Origin: Pseudoalteromonas sp049257235
GTDB taxonomy: Bacteria; Pseudomonadota; Gammaproteobacteria; Enterobacterales; Alteromonadaceae
Assembly: GCF_049257235.1 (NCBI RefSeq)
Contig: NZ_JBMMUF010000006.1
Span: 62,001 to 126,000, forward strand
DNA length: 64,000 bases
Direction: 5' to 3'
The position numbers and the translations under genes were made by a program. Positions 8,511-16,362 of the stretch are shown piece after piece. Every line of letters starts with the position of its first letter. The first letter of the stretch is position 1. The notes under the pieces are model-generated. The model made no database searches. It was given only the letters and a program-made list of their open reading frames with translations, and had not been told where the DNA came from.

Positions 8511-9167
8511 ATGAATAAAAGCGTATTTTTATTGCTTGAGAAAGAACCAATTAACCAAATTGGTGTGAACGTATTAGAACCCTTGCTACGCACACAAGGA
8601 CTTGAGGTTTATAAAGGCACTGATGTTGCTCAAGTTCCTGCGGGCACCGCTTACCTGTTCATCGAAACTCCCAATGAAAATGCGTGGAATCGCCTAAAAG
8701 AACACCTAACTAACTTGGAAGTTGAGTGTGATATTGTGCTGTTCAACCTTGATGAAAATCCAGAACTAGCAAACCGCGCGCTTTTAAGCGGTATTCGTGG
8801 CGTGTTCTACACCTCAGATAATGCCGATGTCATGGTTAAGGGCATTCGTTTATTGCAAGAGAACCAACTGTGGTACCGCCGTGATGTGATGTGTAACGTG
8901 CTAAACCGTATGTTGCATTTCAACAAAGACTCTCTGCACAAGTTAACTGAAGGCGATATTGAGCCTGTTAAGCTAACCAAACGCGAAAAAGCGATTGTTG
9001 CGTTAATGAGTAAAGGCGCGAAAAACAAAGAAATCGCAGATGACTTGAGCATCAGCCCGCATACGGTAAAAACGCACTTGTATAGCGCTTTTCGTAAAAC
9101 AAAGTGTCGCAACCGAGTCGAACTACTGTCGTGGGCGCAAAACAATATTCCTAACGAACTGCGTTAA
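8511..9167 (+). CDS. CsgD/VpsT-like LuxR-family transcription regulator
   Basis: 218 residues: an N-terminal receiver-like domain without the usual phosphoacceptor pattern, then a GerE/LuxR helix-turn-helix (LTKREKAIVALMSKGAKNKEIADDL..., HTVKTHLYSAF). The linker GIRGVFYTSDNADVMVKGI closely follows CsgD and VpsT. VpsT binds cyclic di-GMP through W[F/L/M][T/S]R; here the same position reads WYRR (residues 121-124), conserved at the ends but altered inside. The ATG at 8511 gives the family-like N-terminus; a GTG at 8460 is an alternative. A role in matrix or biofilm control is inferred. Confidence 0.85.
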   Translation: MNKSVFLLLEKEPINQIGVNVLEPLLRTQGLEVYKGTDVAQVPAGTAYLFIETPNENAWNRLKEHLTNLEVECDIVLFNLDENPELANRALLSGIRGVFYTSDNADVMVKGIRLLQENQLWYRRDVMCNVLNRMLHFNKDSLHKLTEGDIEPVKLTKREKAIVALMSKGAKNKEIADDLSISPHTVKTHLYSAFRKTKCRNRVELLSWAQNNIPNELR

Positions 9168-9190
9168 CACTTTCCCTTCGTCATTTTATT

Positions 9191-9213
9191 AGCCGGTTAT
9201 GCCGGCTTTTTTT
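9191..9213 (+). terminator. Rho-independent terminator
   Basis: AGCCGG / TTATG / CCGGCT followed by seven T, 24 bp after the CsgD-like gene. Confidence 0.85.
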
Positions 9214-9305
9214 ATGGCCGTTTACGTTTGTCCTTTTAAACACTTAGTCATTACCTCAATTACGCGTATAGTATATTTAGGAACAGTTATTACCTACTTT
9301 TTTGA

Positions 9306-11465
9306 ATGCTAGACGCAACAACACTTTTTTATACCAGCGCGACGGTTATTTTCGTTATGGCCGTCCTGAACTTCATCACGTGGCAAGCCAATCGCAACTT
9401 TGTCGGTATTGGGCTTTATGTTTTTTACCCTATCTTACTCTTTGCTGGTGTGTGTTTATTCGCGACTTTCCCAAACGATCAAACAATGTATGTGTCGGCA
9501 CTTGCCTATTTATGCCTAATTGCGGCTTCTGTCGTGCATGTTTTAGCACTTAATCGCTTTTTGAATTATCAGGGTTTGATCCCCTCTATTTTTATCGCCA
9601 TCAGTGTGTTGATATTTATTGGCATGAGTTACTTCATGTTCGCAGATAACAACTTAGCCATGCGAATTATGCTTATCGACATACATCGTATTGTTGAGGC
9701 ATGCTGCCTAATCCCTATTATTATTTACTTTGCAAGAAGCAAATACCCCAGCGCCAGTTTGGTGTACCTCATTGCATTAAGTTTAACGCTTATTATGTAT
9801 GGCTCTCGAGTCGTATTAATGAGTATTAGTGATCATGCTGACTTTATTCAAAGCGATTGGTTTAGCATCGCAGTATTGGTCAAAGGTGTGGTAACGCCGA
9901 TGCTCTATGCCGCAGGTTTGGCGCTATTTTGCAATGAGCGCCGAGAGCTAAACCTAAATCAACTCACTGAAAAAACACAAAAAGATCTCGAAATTCGCGG
10001 CTTGTTTTTATCCACTGTCAGTCATGAGATACGTACACCACTCAATGGCATTCTCGGCAGCGCCCAGTTAATTATGAACCAATCAACCACGCCCAAGAAC
10101 AGACCTTACTGTGAGGCCATAATCAACTCTGCGGAGTCGCTCACCTTACTCATCGATAAAGTGCTTGAGTTTGCTAGCCTAGATCAAAGCGATGAGGCCC
10201 TTTATGAGGAAGACGTTGAACTGCATCATTGGCTCAATAATCTATGTCTGTTGCTTAGCCCCCTAGCAGAGCAAAAAGGAGTTAAATTTGAGCTTAACTA
10301 CCAGCTGGCTAAGCAGGCCTGTTACTACTGTGATCATCAAAAGCTCAGGCAAATTCTCATAAACCTCGTGGGCAACGCCATTAAGTTTACTGACAAAGGC
10401 ACGGTTACCTTGCAAGTAGAGCAAATCAGAGAAGGGCAAGATGAACACACGATTCGCTTTAGTGTGATTGACTCTGGCCCTGGTATCGAGGCGGATGAGA
10501 TTGAGTTTTTAACCGAACCTTATGTGCAAAGTAATGCCGGCAAGATCAAAGGGGGATCTGGCTTGGGGCTGGCGATTACAAGTCGCTTGTTAGATCATCT
10601 TGATAGTAAATTACATATCAGCAGCGAACTGGGGGTAGGCAGTACATTTAGCTTTGACGTGCGTTTTGCCATTGGTGAACTGAGTCTGGTAGAAAAACGC
10701 CCACAAGATGGCGCCTATCTAACTGGTTTAGACGTCTTACTTGTCGAAGATTTAGAGCTAAACCAAAAAATTGCCATCGAGTTTATGGCAGCGGATGATC
10801 ACCGCGTAAAATTGGCTGTAGACGGTCAAAGTGCCATGGATTTACTGCAACAGTACCAGTTTGATGTGGTGCTATTGGATATGAACCTGCCTGACTTTAA
10901 TGGCCAAGAGGTATTACGCCGCCTTAAGAACACCGAACACCGTAATCACCGCACGCCGTTTTTAGCCTTTACCGCCAGCCTCAGCCCAGATGAAGTAAAA
11001 GAGTACTTGGCGCTGGGTATTCAAGACATCGTGGCTAAGCCCATCAAGCAAGAAAAGCTACGCCAAGCACTCAGCGATTCGCAAACAACACAAACAGCAA
11101 ATTTAAGTGTGGCGCTCAAAGATGTGCTCTATGACGATACAGCTATCAACATGATGTCACACTCGTTCGATGAGCAGGAGGTAACGTCTATTTACAATGA
11201 ATTCGTGCTCTCTGCTCGTAATAAACTACTGCGTTGCCAGCAACTTATATCCAGTGACAAAGAGCAATGCATTAAGATATTGCACCGCCAAGCCAGCACA
11301 GCGATGCAACTGGGTTTTAATCGCTACGGCATGGCCTTGAAAAAAGTAGAGCGCCGCTTACTTGAGAATAAGCCAATCGATACCCAACTCAGTGATTGCT
11401 TAGACTTATGGCAGCAAAGCCTCGAGCAATACCTTAACCATATGCGCGCTATGCCTTTGCGCTAG
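9306..11465 (+). CDS. Membrane hybrid sensor histidine kinase (HisKA-HATPase-REC-Hpt)
   Basis: 719-residue phosphorelay sensor. About seven hydrophobic helices fill residues 5-210. Then come the dimerisation domain with SHEIRTPLNG (His240), the ATPase domain (N-box LVGNAIKFTD, GGSGLGLAI), a receiver with Asp525 in LLDMNLPDFNG, and a divergent C-terminal Hpt-like helix bundle around His660 (HRQASTAMQLGF). All four relay stations are therefore in one chain. The ligand is unknown and no response regulator gene is adjacent. It converges on the manC-like gene; the two TAG stop codons overlap within one CTAG. Confidence 0.92.
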   Translation: MLDATTLFYTSATVIFVMAVLNFITWQANRNFVGIGLYVFYPILLFAGVCLFATFPNDQTMYVSALAYLCLIAASVVHVLALNRFLNYQGLIPSIFIAISVLIFIGMSYFMFADNNLAMRIMLIDIHRIVEACCLIPIIIYFARSKYPSASLVYLIALSLTLIMYGSRVVLMSISDHADFIQSDWFSIAVLVKGVVTPMLYAAGLALFCNERRELNLNQLTEKTQKDLEIRGLFLSTVSHEIRTPLNGILGSAQLIMNQSTTPKNRPYCEAIINSAESLTLLIDKVLEFASLDQSDEALYEEDVELHHWLNNLCLLLSPLAEQKGVKFELNYQLAKQACYYCDHQKLRQILINLVGNAIKFTDKGTVTLQVEQIREGQDEHTIRFSVIDSGPGIEADEIEFLTEPYVQSNAGKIKGGSGLGLAITSRLLDHLDSKLHISSELGVGSTFSFDVRFAIGELSLVEKRPQDGAYLTGLDVLLVEDLELNQKIAIEFMAADDHRVKLAVDGQSAMDLLQQYQFDVVLLDMNLPDFNGQEVLRRLKNTEHRNHRTPFLAFTASLSPDEVKEYLALGIQDIVAKPIKQEKLRQALSDSQTTQTANLSVALKDVLYDDTAINMMSHSFDEQEVTSIYNEFVLSARNKLLRCQQLISSDKEQCIKILHRQASTAMQLGFNRYGMALKKVERRLLENKPIDTQLSDCLDLWQQSLEQYLNHMRAMPLR

Positions 11466-12874
11466 CGCCCGTAGTCATCATCAAAGCGCTCAATGTCGTC
11501 CTCGCCAAGGTAAGCGCCGTTTTGCACTTCAATGATTACGGCAGGGGCTTTGCCCGTATTGCAAAGGCGATGCTTTTGCCCCGCTTCAATATAAATTGAT
11601 TGTCCACTGCGCAGCGGATGTTGATGCTGTTCAACGGTGACTTCTACTTCACCCGATACCACAACCCAGTGCTCTGAGCGATGCTGATGGGCTTGCAAAG
11701 ATAACCGCCCTTTAGCATTGAGGACAATGCGCTTCACTTTAAAGTTGTCACCCTCATTTAACACTTGGTAATGGCCCCAAGGCCGAAATGTTTTGTTATG
11801 GAATTCCCGTCGCTCGGGGTATTGCTTACCAACGTTATCTAATAAATCGGGTAATAAGTGCAAACTTTCCCGAGCCGCAATCAGTGTTGTATCGGCGCTA
11901 TGCACCACCACGGTATTTTCTAGACCTAAGGTTGCAACGACGTGGTTGTCTTGGGCGTAAATAAAATTATTGGTACTGTGTTGTAACACTGCATCAGCCA
12001 ATACCACGTTGCCATCTTCGTTGGCCTCATGATAGCGATAGAGTTGCTCATAGCTGCCCAAATCAAACCAATTTAACGACGCAGGCATAACCAGTAATGA
12101 GCTGTCATGTTCAAGTAGTGCATAATCCAGAGATTCGCCCTCAAGCGCGTTCCATGTATCGCTGACAATACGAATAAAATCGAGGTCGGGCTGAAATTGC
12201 GCGGCTTCACTAACTTGTATATACATGCTTGGTTGATAGTGCTTGAGGCGTTGCAAAAAGTGTTCTACCCCCGCCATTAACATTCCCGAGTTCCACAAAT
12301 AGTTCCCGTGCGCCAAATACTCTTGGGCTCGCTGTGAATCCGGCTTTTCAGTAAACGCACACACCTTAATTAAGTTGCAATCATGGCTTTGAGGCGTGGT
12401 TTCACAATGAATGTAACCAAACCCTGTTTCTGCATGGGTTGGGGTAATGCCAAAAACAATGAGATGTGAGCATGCATGCTCGTGTAGCTGTGCGAGTTGC
12501 TCGCCCATAGGAGTGAAATTTTCTATCGCGTGATCCGCGGGTGCGAAAAAGAGGCTCGCACTCGGGTGGTGTTGCTGCGCCCACAGTCCAGCAAGCAATG
12601 CTGCAGGGGCGGTATTCTTAGCGCTTGGTTCTAAAATAATGGCACTCGCCGTTACTCCTATTTCTAACAGCTGCTGCGCCACCATAAAACGGTGTTGTTC
12701 ATTACACACCACTACAGGAGGCAAACACCCATGCTCAACAAATCGCAGTGCAGCTTGTTGTAATAAAGAGTATCCATTGCCGAAGCGAATAAATTGTTTA
12801 GGTTTATCTTGGCGAGAAAGGGGCCATAAACGGGTGCCACTGCCACCAGCAAGAAGTACAGGTAAAATCAACAC
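11462..12874 (-). CDS. manC: Mannose-1-phosphate guanylyltransferase / mannose-6-phosphate isomerase
   Basis: Bifunctional enzyme supplying GDP-mannose for surface polysaccharides; 470 residues. The N-terminal nucleotidyltransferase shows GGSGTRLWPLSR and KPKQF (residues 10-28), FGITPTHAETGFGYI and FTEKPD. The C-terminal type II isomerase cupin begins about residue 355 (FRPWGHYQVL) and has the HQHRSEHWVVVSG metal-site segment. It stands alone here, away from any polysaccharide cluster. AlgA, CpsB and ManC share this architecture, so the pathway is not fixed. Confidence 0.92.
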   Translation of the reverse strand: MLILPVLLAGGSGTRLWPLSRQDKPKQFIRFGNGYSLLQQAALRFVEHGCLPPVVVCNEQHRFMVAQQLLEIGVTASAIILEPSAKNTAPAALLAGLWAQQHHPSASLFFAPADHAIENFTPMGEQLAQLHEHACSHLIVFGITPTHAETGFGYIHCETTPQSHDCNLIKVCAFTEKPDSQRAQEYLAHGNYLWNSGMLMAGVEHFLQRLKHYQPSMYIQVSEAAQFQPDLDFIRIVSDTWNALEGESLDYALLEHDSSLLVMPASLNWFDLGSYEQLYRYHEANEDGNVVLADAVLQHSTNNFIYAQDNHVVATLGLENTVVVHSADTTLIAARESLHLLPDLLDNVGKQYPERREFHNKTFRPWGHYQVLNEGDNFKVKRIVLNAKGRLSLQAHQHRSEHWVVVSGEVEVTVEQHQHPLRSGQSIYIEAGQKHRLCNTGKAPAVIIEVQNGAYLGEDDIERFDDDYGR

Positions 12875-12922
12875 ACGACTCTTTAGCTATATCAGTGCAG
12901 CAATTGTAGCACCGCCAAGGGG

Positions 12923-13699
12923 CTAGCCGATATCTAAAGTGAATTTATCGCTGTCTTGCCATGCGGGAAATGCCTTTTTGTAAGCATTTTGTGGTGCGCT
13001 ATCGAGTTCGATAATCAACACTTCTTCGCGGTTATCTTGTGCTAGGGCCATGGTTTTACCGTCGAAACGATACGCGGCTGTTCCACCATTGTGGGCAACA
13101 TTATGACCATCGCTGCCAATACGATTAACAGCCAATACATAGCTCTGATTTTCAATGGCTCGCGCTTTGAGTAACGTATCCCATGCATCGCGCCTTGCAG
13201 ATGGCCAGTTAGCAATATTAAGCATCACATCGTAATCATTACAGTTTCGAGCGAATACAGGGAAACGTAAGTCATAACAAACTTGTGGTAACACTCTAAA
13301 GCCATTGAGCTCAAAGATAACGCGCTGGCTTCCCGCTTGGAGGTGATCTCCTTCTTTACCCAAGCAAAATAAGTGGCGTTTATCGTAGTACTGCACATGC
13401 TTATCTGGGGTTACCCAATATAGCCGATTAAAACGCGCCCCTGCTTGTTCAGTAATGATGCTTGCGCATATAACCGCTTGATGCTGCTGCGCTTGTGTTT
13501 GCATCCATGTGAGTATCATTTGCGCTTTCTCACTCACCTCGGCGCAATCTACAGCAAAGCCAGTGGCAAAGGTTTCTGAGAAAACAATAAGATCAACGCC
13601 CGTGAGCGGTGCAGTTTTAGCCTGCAATAACGCGAGATTTTGTTCTACATCTAGCCACGTAATATTGTGCTGGACGAGGGCGACGGATAACTTTGCCAT
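12923..13699 (-). CDS. Carbon-nitrogen hydrolase, omega-amidase (YafV-like)
   Basis: 258-residue nitrilase-superfamily amidase. The catalytic triad is visible: Glu42 (FSETF), Lys107 (YDKRHLF) and Cys141 (QVCYDLRFP). Its length and the RHLFCLGKEGDHL region match the YafV/omega-amidase group, which hydrolyses alpha-ketoglutaramate or alpha-ketosuccinamate as metabolite repair. It starts 9 bp after the stop of the VF530-type gene upstream and is probably co-transcribed with it. Confidence 0.88.
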   Translation of the reverse strand: MAKLSVALVQHNITWLDVEQNLALLQAKTAPLTGVDLIVFSETFATGFAVDCAEVSEKAQMILTWMQTQAQQHQAVICASIITEQAGARFNRLYWVTPDKHVQYYDKRHLFCLGKEGDHLQAGSQRVIFELNGFRVLPQVCYDLRFPVFARNCNDYDVMLNIANWPSARRDAWDTLLKARAIENQSYVLAVNRIGSDGHNVAHNGGTAAYRFDGKTMALAQDNREEVLIIELDSAPQNAYKKAFPAWQDSDKFTLDIG

Positions 13700-13708
13700 A
13701 GCGCTGCG

Positions 13709-13951
13709 TTACATTCCCGCGTTATACGGCCACGTATGAAAGGTCTTGAGGTATAACTGTTCAACTTCGTCACGCGCCCATTGTGTGCGTCGTAAGAATT
13801 TTAACGAAGACTTCACTGACGGGTCTTTCTTAAAACAGTTGATGTTGACGTGTTGGCTTAGCGCTTGCCAGCCATAATGCTCAACCAAACGGGTAACGAT
13901 TTGCTCAAGCTTAACGCCATGCAATGGATTTTTGGGTTGCTCCTGATGCAT
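13709..13951 (-). CDS. VF530 family (DUF2132) small DNA-binding-like protein
   Basis: 80 residues: NPLHGVKLEQIVTRLVEHYGW, then INCFKKDPSVKSSLKFLRRTQWAR, the signature of the VF530/DUF2132 family, whose solution structure (Vibrio VF530) suggests DNA binding. The gene is complete and lies directly upstream of the omega-amidase gene. Function is otherwise unknown. Confidence 0.85.
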   Translation of the reverse strand: MHQEQPKNPLHGVKLEQIVTRLVEHYGWQALSQHVNINCFKKDPSVKSSLKFLRRTQWARDEVEQLYLKTFHTWPYNAGM

Positions 13952-14018
13952 GAAAACAACGCCTATATTAGTGCTGATAACAGGCAGTGTAACTTAGTTG
14001 CACTGGTGTGATCACGCA

Positions 14019-14798
14019 CTACTTGTACATGGCGTACATTTCGTCCAGCGTTTGCGACAATCCATCCTCTTGCACCACGCGCACATGGGTGCGGTTTAAA
14101 TGACGAATATCCGTCACGCCACAAGAGTGGGCGATTAGGCCAATGCCATAGTGAATATAAGCATTATAGTTAGCGACGCGATGCTGTTTATCTTCAACAT
14201 CCAACCCTTTCATTAATTTAGGGTTGTGGGTTGTGATACCCGTTGGACAGGTGTCTTTGTTGCACTGCATCGCTTGAATACAGCCCAACGAAAACATGTG
14301 GCCGCGCGCTGAGACTACAAAGTCAGCTCCCAGAGCAATGGCCCACGCCACTTTTGAAGGCACAATCAGCTTACCTGAAGCTATGATGCGAATACGCTCA
14401 CGTAAGCCATGGCGCTCGAGTAAGTTGACCACCAAAGGTAAACTTTCTTTGAGTGGCAGACCAACAGAATCAAGCAGTGGCAGAGGTGCTGCTCCGGTGC
14501 CCCCATCTGCACTGTCTATGGTGATAAAGTCAGGCGCGCTGTCGATGCCACGACGATTAATTTCTTGGGCTAGATTTTCTAACCAGGTGGTTTCCCCGAT
14601 TACCGCTTTAAAGCCCGTGGGCTTGCCCGTCACCTCACGCACATGGTTTATCATGTCCAACAAGTCACTGACATTTTTAATCTCTGGGTGGCCATTGGGG
14701 CTAATTGAATCTTTCCCTTGTTCAATACCGCGAATATGGGCTATCTCGGCATTTACTTTGACACCTGGCAACATACCACCTTTACCGGGCTTTGCACC
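14019..14798 (-). pseudogene. FMN-binding glutamate synthase-family protein, 3' part (split by element)
   Basis: C-terminal half of a GltS-domain protein: starting at GAKPGKGG it contains GKDSISPNGHPEIK, the ITIDSADGGTGAAPL FMN/phosphate loop, the DFVVSARGHMFSLGCIQAMQC segment and the iron-sulfur-type cysteines CNKDTCPTG. The frame continues past the junction as MGCQYKYFWC inside the inserted DNA, so no natural start exists. The missing 5' part is at 33802-34508. Fusing the two across the shared GCACC gives SQGAKPGKGG in frame, about 493 residues. The family includes ferredoxin/FMN-type glutamate synthase-like enzymes of unclear substrate. Confidence 0.92.
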
Positions 14799-14854
14799 AC
14801 ACCAAAAGTATTTATATTGACACCCCACACTAAAAGTAATAATGTATTGACATC
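14794..14854. repeat. Left attachment site with tandem recombinase-type repeats
   Basis: Target GCACC (14794-14798) is followed by ACACCAAAAGTA-N7-TGACACC (14799-14824) and a second, degenerate direct copy ACACTAAAAGTA-N9-TGACATC (14827-14854). The first copy recurs inverted at the right end. Binding by the element recombinases is inferred. Confidence 0.75.
14817..14845 (+). promoter_or_regulatory. Candidate promoter of the recombinase operon inside the left end
   Basis: TTGACA (14817-14822), 17-bp spacer, TAATGT (14840-14845), 27 bp before the first recombinase gene. The -35 overlaps the first end repeat and the spacer overlaps the second, so recombinase binding could repress its own transcription. 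The -10 is only a fair match. Confidence 0.45.
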
Positions 14855-14871
14855 AGTGTTAGGGTATCTCA

Positions 14872-16362
14872 ATGTCAGAAGCAAAAATAATTTATATTAA
14901 TAAGTTTTATCCAATGGAAATGCACGTTGATTTTTCTTCAAACGAAAAGGATTACCGTGTTTTGAAGGAGTTGTCAGGATACCTACCAGACTTTCCTATA
15001 ATTATTCAAAGTAATTCCCTGCCGTGGACAATTGGTAATTTATACCTTGTCAGACTAGTCCTTGATTATAGAGGCCCTCAATACAATCCTGAGACGCATA
15101 AACAAAAAGCCATAGCTTTAGTTAAGTATCTGCGCTTCCTCGATAATGAGGGTCTCCACTACGCTCAGTTTCCAGTTCAAAAGAGAAGACGGCCCACATA
15201 TCGGTTTCGAAACTTCCTTTTAGACCGAGTATCAAAGAATGAGATGGCAATTTCGACCGCGCAATCTCGGATAAATCAGGTGGTTAGCTTTTACAAAACT
15301 GTAGTTGATTGGGGGCTGTTGGATAAATCGTTAATCGAAGATGAACTTGCTTTTGAAGAAGTAACGAAAACGTTTTCTTATGTAAATGAATCTGGTTTCT
15401 CGAAGTCCTTATCCATCTCATCAACAGACTTAGCAATAAGCAGCAATAGTGCTCCATCAGATCCTGATGCGATTATGGATGGCGGCAGGCTTAAGCCCTT
15501 AACTCCATCTCAACAACTGATCTTATTAGATACGCTTAAGAGTTTTAGCAGAGGAATAGAACTATTTTTCCTGGTCGCTCTTTATACAGGTGCCAGATTG
15601 CAAACTATAGGGACTCTTAGAATTCGGCACTTGAAGAATGTGCTTCGTTGGGAGGATGGATACGCGATAATTCCCTACGGTGGCTCCTACGATTTAGACG
15701 GTAAGAAAGGAAGATTAGGGCAACTTTGGGTTCCCAAATCGCTTTTAGACGACTTGCTCACTTACGCCAATAGTCAAGCAGCAATAGATAGAAGGAAAAG
15801 CTCATTTTATGGGGAGTCTGATGATAATTATCTGTTTCTAACTCGTAACGGGACTCCATATTATACCAGCCGAAAAGAGACGAATGAACGAAGAGATGCC
15901 GATGCAGATTATCGAGTAGATGGGGAACATGCCATAGAAGATGAAAGCTTAAAAAAGGGGGAAGCGATAGGTGTATTAATTCGGCAAGAGATTTTGCCTA
16001 AAATTAGAATCACGCATCCCCATTTCCCATCTTTTTCAATTCATGATTTACGGGCCACCTATGGTATGAACTTACTTGAAGCCTGCTATCGATTAATAGA
16101 TCGAGAAAACTTTATTCGAAAGGAAAAGAAACAACCGCTTATCGGTTATTCAAACGCTGTAGATGTTGTTCAAATAAGGCTGAATCACAAAAGTAGATCT
16201 GTTACAGAGCGTTACCTGAAGTACAGAGATAGGTCAAAATGGAAAGCGAAACTCATTAGCGAATTTGAAAGCAGGCTTATTGGTGAAATGAGTATTGAGG
16301 TTGAGGACGAAACCTCTGCAAGTACATGTTTGATAATCAATAGAGAGGTTGCGAGTGCTTAA
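14872..16362 (+). CDS. Tyrosine recombinase, first of trio (IntA-like)
   Basis: 496-residue site-specific recombinase with a complete catalytic set: Arg242 in TGARLQTI, a Lys in the GKKGRLG beta-hairpin, His391 and Arg394 in IHDLRAT, His439 in LNHKSRS and the nucleophile Tyr448 in ERYLKY. The N-terminal 200 residues form the core-binding region. The ATG at 14872 follows an AGGG at suitable spacing, and the gene starts 18 bp inside the second end repeat. It overlaps the next gene by 8 bp. Expected to cut at the element ends and the chromosomal target. Confidence 0.93.
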   Translation: MSEAKIIYINKFYPMEMHVDFSSNEKDYRVLKELSGYLPDFPIIIQSNSLPWTIGNLYLVRLVLDYRGPQYNPETHKQKAIALVKYLRFLDNEGLHYAQFPVQKRRRPTYRFRNFLLDRVSKNEMAISTAQSRINQVVSFYKTVVDWGLLDKSLIEDELAFEEVTKTFSYVNESGFSKSLSISSTDLAISSNSAPSDPDAIMDGGRLKPLTPSQQLILLDTLKSFSRGIELFFLVALYTGARLQTIGTLRIRHLKNVLRWEDGYAIIPYGGSYDLDGKKGRLGQLWVPKSLLDDLLTYANSQAAIDRRKSSFYGESDDNYLFLTRNGTPYYTSRKETNERRDADADYRVDGEHAIEDESLKKGEAIGVLIRQEILPKIRITHPHFPSFSIHDLRATYGMNLLEACYRLIDRENFIRKEKKQPLIGYSNAVDVVQIRLNHKSRSVTERYLKYRDRSKWKAKLISEFESRLIGEMSIEVEDETSASTCLIINREVASA

